Source of the DNA: JBFXIE01 sp050176255 | GTDB lineage: Bacteria > Pseudomonadota > Gammaproteobacteria > Burkholderiales > Burkholderiaceae_C | NCBI RefSeq assembly: GCF_050176255.1 | Contig: NZ_JBFXIE010000058.1 | Strand: one strand, 5' to 3' | Length of the DNA stretch: 9,948 nt | In this document: piece by piece, positions 5,587-9,948 of the stretch | Layout: each line of letters begins with the position of its first letter | Position numbering within the stretch: position 1 is the first letter of the stretch | Notes under the pieces: model-generated | Databases searched by the model: none | Seen by the model: the letters and a program-made list of their open reading frames with translations, nothing else | What the model was told of the DNA's origin: nothing | Position numbers and translations under genes: made by a program

Positions 5587-6798
5587 TTACAGACCCAGGA
5601 TCATCTTGGAGATGATGTTTTTCTGGATTTCGTTGGAGCCGCCAAAGATCGACAGCTTGCGGTAGTTGAAGTAGTTGGCCGCGGCCGTGGCGGCCTCGTC
5701 GATGCCGCCCACGGGGGCTTCGTCGTAGCCCTCGTACTGGGCTTCTTCGATGTAGGGCGTGGCATACGGGCCCATGGCGCGGCGGATCAGCGACAAAATC
5801 TCCTGGCGGATCTCGGTGCCGCGGATCTTCAGCATCGAACTTTCCGCCCCCGGCACGCCGCCACCGGCCACGGCGGCGATCACGCGCAGGTTGGTGGTTT
5901 TCATGTTCTCCAGGTCGATCTCGACCCGGGCCATGCGCGCGGCAAACAGCGGGTCCTGGTTCAGGGGCCTGCCGTTTTTGTGCACCTTGGCGGCAATCAC
6001 CTTCAGCTTGGCCAGGGCCGCCACGCAAAAGCCCACGCCGGCGATGCCGGTGCGCTCGTAGGTCAGCAGGTACTTGGCGTAAGTCCAGCCCTTGTTTTCT
6101 TCGCCCACCAGGTTCTCCAGCGGCACCTTGACGTCGGTGAGGAAGACCTCGTTGACCTCGCGGTCGCCGTCCAGCGTGCGGATGGGGCGCACCTCGACAC
6201 CGGGCTGGTTCATGTCGATCAGCACAAAGCTGATGCCCGACTGCGCCTTGACCTCGCGGTTGGTGCGCACCAGGCAGAACATCATGTTGGCGTGCTGGCC
6301 CTGCGTGGTCCAGGTCTTCTGGCCGTTGACGACGTAGTGGTCGCCTGTTTCGTCAGTGACTCGCACCGCCGTGGTCTTGAGCGAGGCCAGATCCGAGCCC
6401 GCGCCGGGCTCGGAATAGCCCTGGCACCACCAGTCGTCGCCGTTGAGGATGCGCGGCAGCCAGTGCTTTTTCTGCGCCTCGTTGCCGTACTTGATCAGCA
6501 CCGGGCCGAGCATGGACAGCCCGAACGGCACCAGGCGCGGGCCGCCGGCCAGCGCGCATTCATCGTCAAAGATGAACTTCTGCACCGCCGACCAGCCCGT
6601 GCCGCCGTGCTCCCTGGGCCAGTGGTAGGCCAGCCAGCCCTTGCGGTTGAGGATGGCGTGCCAGCCCTCCTGGTCGGCGCGCGTCAGGCGCTGGCCGGCC
6701 TTGACCTTGGCGGCCAGCGCCGGGGGCAGCTGCTCTTGCAGAAACGCCCGCACCTCGGCGCGGAACGCTTGCTCTTCGGGGGTGAATTGCAAATCCAT
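5587..6798 (-). CDS. Acyl-CoA dehydrogenase, large-subunit (PimC-like) type
   Basis: A 403-residue acyl-CoA dehydrogenase. Motifs in order: MDLQFTPEEQAFRAEVRAFL at the N terminus; WPREHGGTGWSAVQ (60-73); CQGYSEPGAGSDLASLKT (125-142), the FAD/substrate loop; NGQKTWTTQG (158-167); VFLTDVKVPLENLVGEENKGW (218-238); and C-terminal NYRKLSIFGGSNEIQKNIISK (378-398). At the common catalytic site (YEGT in medium-chain enzymes) it has FGGS with Gly386, but Glu248 in the LTYERT segment corresponds by eye to the helix-G catalytic Glu of isovaleryl/long-chain enzymes (QERLL, LERLV). The RxxFG motif of the small subunit is replaced by PLFAARMA (283-290). Architecture and length match pimeloyl-CoA dehydrogenase large subunits. 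The ATG at 6796-6798 follows GAGGA (6806-6810) at 7 nt. The gene is separated from the hydratase/dehydrogenase by the longest gap of the operon, which holds a repeat. Likely a heteromer with the next gene; substrate chain unknown. Confidence 0.93.
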   Translation of the reverse strand: MDLQFTPEEQAFRAEVRAFLQEQLPPALAAKVKAGQRLTRADQEGWHAILNRKGWLAYHWPREHGGTGWSAVQKFIFDDECALAGGPRLVPFGLSMLGPVLIKYGNEAQKKHWLPRILNGDDWWCQGYSEPGAGSDLASLKTTAVRVTDETGDHYVVNGQKTWTTQGQHANMMFCLVRTNREVKAQSGISFVLIDMNQPGVEVRPIRTLDGDREVNEVFLTDVKVPLENLVGEENKGWTYAKYLLTYERTGIAGVGFCVAALAKLKVIAAKVHKNGRPLNQDPLFAARMARVEIDLENMKTTNLRVIAAVAGGGVPGAESSMLKIRGTEIRQEILSLIRRAMGPYATPYIEEAQYEGYDEAPVGGIDEAATAAANYFNYRKLSIFGGSNEIQKNIISKMILGL

Positions 6799-6858
6799 GG
6801 ATGGGTCCTCAAAAAATGGGGCGTTGTGACCTGCGGCCCAACGGGTTGACGTTCTGTC

Positions 6859-6893
6859 TGTCGCGGTGCCTGTTGCGGTGTCTGTAGCGTGCA
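6859..6893 (+). repeat. Short imperfect tandem repeat, 12-bp unit
   Basis: Units TGTCGCGGTGCC (6859-6870) and TGTTGCGGTGTC (6871-6882) differ at two positions, and a third partial unit TGTAGCGTGC follows. It sits in the 177-bp gap between the bifunctional enzyme and the large dehydrogenase. It does not encode anything I recognise and may simply be slippage-derived. Confidence 0.6.
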
Positions 6894-6901
6894 GCGCTTT
6901 G

Positions 6902-6949
6902 TTTTTGATAGCTACCAGCGATTGCCAGACAAGCGCTGGAGGCCAAAAA
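6902..6949 (+). repeat. Intergenic palindromic repeat, copy A (most intact)
   Basis: A 48-bp element bounded by TTTTTG and CAAAAA. The core holds CCAGCGATTG (6915-6924) and CAAGCGCTGG (6930-6939), complementary except for one A-G mismatch, around a 5-nt loop. GATAGCTA to the left and AGGCC to the right complete the pattern. It lies between the bifunctional enzyme and the large dehydrogenase. Two diverged copies occur at 4331-4379 and 2158-2207. I recall near-identical elements in many intergenic regions of Comamonadaceae genomes; function is not established as far as I know. Confidence 0.8.
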
Positions 6950-6975
6950 CACCTGAAGCACTGTGGATGGGCAGC

Positions 6976-9093
6976 TCAGGCCGCCTTGTTCAGGCTGTCG
7001 AAGTTGCGGCCTTCGGCCACCAGTTGCTCCAGCAGCGGCGCGGGCTTCCAGAACAGCGGGTCTTCTTTCTCGAACTCGCGCAGGTCGGCCAGCACCTTGT
7101 CCAGGCCCTGCATGTCGGCCCACTTCATCGGGCCGCCGCGCCAGCGCGGAAAGCCGTAGCCGGACAGGAAGGTCACGTCCACGTCCAGCGGCCGCAGGGC
7201 AATGCCCTCTTGCACCACCTTGGCGCCTTCGTTGACCATGGCGGCCATGTAGCGGCGCATGATTTCGTCGGCGCTGAACTGGCGCGGCGTCACGCCCTTC
7301 TTCGCGCGCTCGGCATCCACGATGGCCAGCACCTCGGGGTCGGGCTGGCCCACGCGGGCGCCCTGGGGGTACAGGTAAAAGCCACGGCCGGTCTTCTGGC
7401 CGAACCAGCCGCGCTCGCAGACGCGGTCGGCCACCTCCACATAACGCGCCTGGGGGTCGCGCGTGGCGGCGCGGCGCTTGCGCGTGGCCCAGCCAATGTC
7501 GCCACCGGCCAGGTCGGTCACCTGGAACGGGCCCATTGCAAAGCCGAAGCCGCGCACCGCCTCGTCGATCTCGTAGGGGCTGGCGCCGTCTTCCATGATG
7601 TAGTCGGCAGCCTGCTTATAGACGGCCAGAATGCGGTTGCCAATGAAGCCGTCGCACACGCCGGCGCGCACGGGCACCTTCTTCATCTTCTTGGCCAGCG
7701 CGAAGGCGGTGGTCACCACGTCGGGCGCCACCTTGGCGGGCACCACGATCTCCAGCAGCTTCATGATGTTGGCCGGGCTGAAGAAGTGCAGACCGATCAC
7801 GTCCTGCGGGCGGCTGGTGGCGGCGGCAATGGCGTCGATGTCCAGGTACGAGGTGTTGGTGGCCAGCACCGCGCCCGGCTTGCAGACGCGGTCCAGTTCC
7901 TTGAACACGGCCTTTTTCACTTCGAGGTCTTCAAACACGGCCTCGATCACCAGATCCACGCCAGCGATGTCGTCGTAGCGGGTGGACGGCGTGTAGCGCG
8001 CCATGATGGCGGCCTTGCCTTCCGCGGTCAGGCGGCCCTTGGCGATCAGGCCGTCATAGACCTTCTCGACGTTCTTCTGGCCGCGCGCAATCGATTCGGC
8101 GTCGCGCTCGATCATGGTCACGGTGAAGCCCGCATCCAGCGCCGACACGGTGATGCCCGCGCCCATGGTGCCGCCGCCAATGACGGCCAGGCTGGACAGC
8201 GCACGGGGGGCGGCGGCCTTGGCCTCGGGGATCTTGGCGGTCTCACGCTCGGCAAAGAAGGCGTGCACCAGGCCCTGGCGCTGGGGGCTGTTCAGGCATT
8301 CGATGAACAGGGCGCGCTCGCGGGCCAGGCCCTCGTCAAACGGCAGCTCCACGGCGGCGCGCACGCATTCCACGATCTTGCCGGGCGAGAACAGGCCGCG
8401 CGATTTCTTGGCCGTATCAAGCGCCAGCGCATCCAGCGCGGCCAGCGCCGCGGCCTTGTCAGCCACCTGCAGGTCGCGCGTGCGGCGCGGCTGCGCGCCC
8501 TGGGCCAGCAGTTCATTGGCATAGGCCAGGCCGGCAGCCACGGGGTCGGTGCCTTCGACCAGCTTGTCCACCAGCTTGGCGGACAGCGCCGCCTTGGCAT
8601 TCAGGTGCTTGCCGCTGAGCATCAGATCGGCAGCCGCCTGCACGCCCATCAGGCGCGGCGCGCGCTGCGTGCCGCCAGCGCCGGGCAGCAGGCCCAGGTT
8701 CACCTCGGGCAGGCCCAGCAGGGCCGCGGGCAGGGCCAGGCGGTAGTGGGCGGACATGGCCACCTCCAGCCCGCCGCCCAGCGCCGCGCCGTGGATGGCG
8801 GCAATCACCGGCTTGGCGCACGACTCCAGGCGGTTGCATACCTCGGGCAGTGATGGCGGCACGGGCGGCTTGCCGAACTCGCGGATGTCGGCGCCGGCGA
8901 TGAAGGCCTTGCCCTCGCCCACGATCAGCAAGGCGCGCACGGCGGCGTCGGCCTCGGCCTGCTCCACAGCGGCCAGCAGACCGGCGCGCACCGCCTGGCC
9001 CAGGGCATTGACGGGGGGGTTGTGGATGGTCACCACCAGCACCGCGCCATCAAGGCGGGTGTGGACTGCGGCAGCGTTGGCTTGCTCACTCAT
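6976..9093 (-). CDS. Bifunctional enoyl-CoA hydratase / 3-hydroxyacyl-CoA dehydrogenase (FadJ/PimF-like)
   Basis: A 705-residue beta-oxidation protein performing hydration of 2-enoyl-CoA and NAD-dependent oxidation of the 3-hydroxyacyl-CoA. Residues 10-190 are a crotonase domain: FIAGADI (64-70), HGAALGGGLEVAM (101-113) and LPEVNLGLLPGAGGTQR (128-144), with both catalytic glutamates, Glu110 and Glu130, spaced 20 apart as in rat crotonase. Residues 300-480 are the Rossmann domain: VIGGGTMGAGI (304-314), ATNTSYLDI (411-419), and catalytic pair His436/Glu448 in LHFFSPANIMKLLE (435-448), with the same 12-residue spacing as His158/Glu170 of the human enzyme. Two C-terminal helical domains begin at FIGNRI (483-488, Asn486) and near 610. 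Start: the frame is open to 9144 and has ATGs at 9097-9099 and 9091-9093; AGGAG (9102-9106) is 2 nt from the first and 8 nt from the second, so MSEQANAAA is preferred. It is the first gene of the operon, facing the divergent LysR gene. Confidence 0.95.
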   Translation of the reverse strand: MSEQANAAAVHTRLDGAVLVVTIHNPPVNALGQAVRAGLLAAVEQAEADAAVRALLIVGEGKAFIAGADIREFGKPPVPPSLPEVCNRLESCAKPVIAAIHGAALGGGLEVAMSAHYRLALPAALLGLPEVNLGLLPGAGGTQRAPRLMGVQAAADLMLSGKHLNAKAALSAKLVDKLVEGTDPVAAGLAYANELLAQGAQPRRTRDLQVADKAAALAALDALALDTAKKSRGLFSPGKIVECVRAAVELPFDEGLARERALFIECLNSPQRQGLVHAFFAERETAKIPEAKAAAPRALSSLAVIGGGTMGAGITVSALDAGFTVTMIERDAESIARGQKNVEKVYDGLIAKGRLTAEGKAAIMARYTPSTRYDDIAGVDLVIEAVFEDLEVKKAVFKELDRVCKPGAVLATNTSYLDIDAIAAATSRPQDVIGLHFFSPANIMKLLEIVVPAKVAPDVVTTAFALAKKMKKVPVRAGVCDGFIGNRILAVYKQAADYIMEDGASPYEIDEAVRGFGFAMGPFQVTDLAGGDIGWATRKRRAATRDPQARYVEVADRVCERGWFGQKTGRGFYLYPQGARVGQPDPEVLAIVDAERAKKGVTPRQFSADEIMRRYMAAMVNEGAKVVQEGIALRPLDVDVTFLSGYGFPRWRGGPMKWADMQGLDKVLADLREFEKEDPLFWKPAPLLEQLVAEGRNFDSLNKAA

Positions 9094-9101
9094 GCGCATG
9101 T

Positions 9102-9106
9102 CTCCT
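9102..9106 (-). promoter_or_regulatory. Ribosome binding site deciding the start of the bifunctional enzyme
   Basis: AGGAG on the minus strand lies 2 nt before one ATG (9097-9099) and 8 nt before a second in-frame ATG (9091-9093). Spacing favours the second. Confidence 0.65.
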
Positions 9107-9118
9107 GTTGACGAAGCA

Positions 9119-9124
9119 AATACA
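9119..9124 (-). promoter_or_regulatory. Possible -10 element of the degradation operon
   Basis: TGTATT on the minus strand (4 of 6 matches to TATAAT). Transcription from it would start near 9112, placing the palindrome centre (9182) at about -70, the usual position of a LysR recognition site. No good -35 is seen at the right distance, as is common for activator-dependent promoters. Tentative: a TTGACA at 9184-9189 (minus) offers an alternative -35 but has only poor -10 candidates. Confidence 0.3.
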
Positions 9125-9174
9125 GAAACGAACATTTTTGCCACGATAAGGAATCTTTACAATCCCATGAACCA

Positions 9175-9189
9175 TTGACAGACTGTCAA
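9175..9189. promoter_or_regulatory. LysR-type operator: perfect 15-bp palindrome
   Basis: TTGACAG-A-CTGTCAA is a perfect 7+1+7 inverted repeat containing the T-N11-A signature of LysR-family boxes (T9176, A9188). It lies in the 120-bp region between the divergent LysR gene (25 nt from its ATG) and the first operon gene (82 nt from its ATG). Because of the symmetry each strand also reads TTGACA, so the box may overlap a -35 hexamer of the regulator's own promoter and allow autorepression. Binding by the adjacent regulator is inferred from position and symmetry. Confidence 0.75.
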
Positions 9190-9213
9190 GCCAATTAAGA
9201 CAAACTGCCCCCT

Positions 9214-9948
9214 ATGGACCTGAATGCGCTGACCTTGCTGGTGGAAATCATCGACAGCGGCAACCTGAGCCAGGCCGCCCGCAAGCTCAAGATGACGCGC
9301 GCCAACGTCAGCTACCACCTGACGCAGCTGGAAAAATCACTGGGCGTGCAGCTGGTCAGGCGCACCACGCGCCGCGTGGAACCCACCGAAGTGGGCCTGC
9401 GCCTGTACGAGCACGGGCGCAGCATCCGCAACGAGCTGGCCGCAGCCCAGGAGACCATCACCAGCCTGGGCCAGGAACTGCAGGGCCGCGTGGGCATCAG
9501 CGTGCCCAGCGGCTACGGCGAGATGGTGATGGGCCGCTGGCTCATCGAGTTCAAGCAGCTGTACCCGCGCATCGTGCTGGACGTGCTCTTTGAAAACCGC
9601 GCCGACCACCTGCGCGACGAGGTGGACATTGCCATCCGCGTGATCCAGGAGCCGCCGCTGTCCGTGATTGCGCGCAGCCTGGGCAGCGTGCATTACGTGG
9701 CCTGTGCCTCGCGCAGCTATGCCGAGCGCCACGGCCTGCCAGCCACGCTCTACGAGCTGCGCAACAGCCCGCTCATCACGGCAGGCGTCACGGGGCGGCA
9801 GTTGCGGCTGGCGGCCTACCAGGGCACCGAGCGCCAGGAGATGCTGCTGGAGCCGACGCTGATCTCCGAGCACTTCCCCTTCCTGCGCCAGGGCATCCTG
9901 GCCGGCCTGGGCGTGGGCCTGGTGCCCGACTACGTGGTGCAGGACAAG
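9214..9948 (+). CDS. LysR-type transcriptional regulator (3' end beyond the window)
   Basis: 245 codons, open to the right edge with no stop. The N terminus is a LysR winged helix-turn-helix: MDLNALTLLVEIIDSGNLSQ, AARKLKMTRANVSYHLTQLEKSLG (recognition helix about residues 28-42) and LVRRTTRRVEPTEVG (48-62), followed by a linker helix (about 63-90). From residue 92 the substrate-binding domain begins (GRVGISVPSGYGEMVMG), with the usual RAD-LRDEVDIAIRV block (128-142) and GILAGLGVGLVPDYVV near 229-244. A typical member is about 300 residues, so roughly 50-60 are missing. The ATG at 9214-9216 is the only plausible start because an in-frame TAA lies at 9196-9198. No Shine-Dalgarno is visible. Divergence from the operon with a shared palindrome argues it controls that operon, probably with an acid or acyl-CoA as inducer. 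Confidence 0.93.
   Translation, partial: MDLNALTLLVEIIDSGNLSQAARKLKMTRANVSYHLTQLEKSLGVQLVRRTTRRVEPTEVGLRLYEHGRSIRNELAAAQETITSLGQELQGRVGISVPSGYGEMVMGRWLIEFKQLYPRIVLDVLFENRADHLRDEVDIAIRVIQEPPLSVIARSLGSVHYVACASRSYAERHGLPATLYELRNSPLITAGVTGRQLRLAAYQGTERQEMLLEPTLISEHFPFLRQGILAGLGVGLVPDYVVQDK

Noticed and set aside
5473..6849. 458-codon plus-strand open frame opposite the large dehydrogenase
   Set aside because: Antisense shadow; runs across a gene junction and an intergenic gap without any ribosome site or domain.
6889..8853. 654-codon plus-strand open frame opposite the bifunctional enzyme
   Set aside because: Composition is dominated by His, Gly, Arg, Ala and Gln with no recognisable domain; it is the antisense shadow of a GC-rich gene with intact catalytic motifs.
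9184..9189. TTGACA on the minus strand as the definite -35 of the operon
   Set aside because: At 16-19 bp spacing the -10 candidates (GGGATT, GATTGT) are poor, and the hexamer is explained by the palindrome; kept only as an alternative.
9337..9873. 178-codon minus-strand open frame inside the LysR gene
   Set aside because: Antisense to clear LysR helix-turn-helix and ligand-domain coding sequence; no motif of its own.

Overview
This is a GC-rich, densely packed stretch of a bacterial chromosome. Codon use, the abundance of Bug-family binding proteins typical of Burkholderiales, and three copies of an intergenic palindrome that I associate with Comamonadaceae suggest a beta-proteobacterium of that family (Acidovorax, Comamonas, Delftia or a relative). 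The family call is inference, not a database result. I see no tRNA, rRNA, CRISPR array, transposase, phage gene or integration site.

Layout: one LysR-type regulator gene (9214 to the right edge, + strand, cut off) diverges from a run of eight co-directional minus-strand genes. In transcription order (right to left) these are: a bifunctional enoyl-CoA hydratase/3-hydroxyacyl-CoA dehydrogenase (6976-9093), a large acyl-CoA dehydrogenase (5587-6798), a small acyl-CoA dehydrogenase (4431-5561), a PaaG-like crotonase (3487-4311), a CaiB/BaiF family III CoA-transferase (2214-3449), a periplasmic Bug/TctC solute-binding protein (1145-2140), a flavoprotein of the nitronate monooxygenase fold that looks more like the PA1024 type of NADH:quinone reductase (163-1137), and the start of electron-transfer flavoprotein subunit beta (139 to the left edge, cut off). 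The 120-bp divergent intergenic region carries a perfect 15-bp palindrome (9175-9189) of LysR-box form.

Taken together the genes read as an inducible acyl-CoA degradation operon. The binding protein captures a carboxylate outside the membrane, the CoA-transferase activates it, the dehydrogenase pair desaturates it and passes electrons to ETF, the hydratase/dehydrogenase carries out the next two beta-oxidation steps, and the PaaG-like protein isomerises or otherwise processes enoyl-CoA intermediates. The trifunctional-like protein plus adjacent large/small dehydrogenases resembles the pim (pimelate/dicarboxylate) operon of Rhodopseudomonas palustris, so a dicarboxylate or ring-cleavage product is a reasonable guess. 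The substrate is not determined by the sequence.

Intergenic regions are short (the longest is 177 bp). Three hold diverged copies of one palindromic repeat, and one also holds a perfect 10-bp-stem hairpin. Long plus-strand reading frames opposite the operon are GC-driven shadows and are not annotated. No wholly novel system is evident. The most interesting points are the catalytic-residue patterns of the two dehydrogenases and the crotonase, the probable misnaming of the flavoprotein, the orphan binding protein, and the regulator/operator arrangement.
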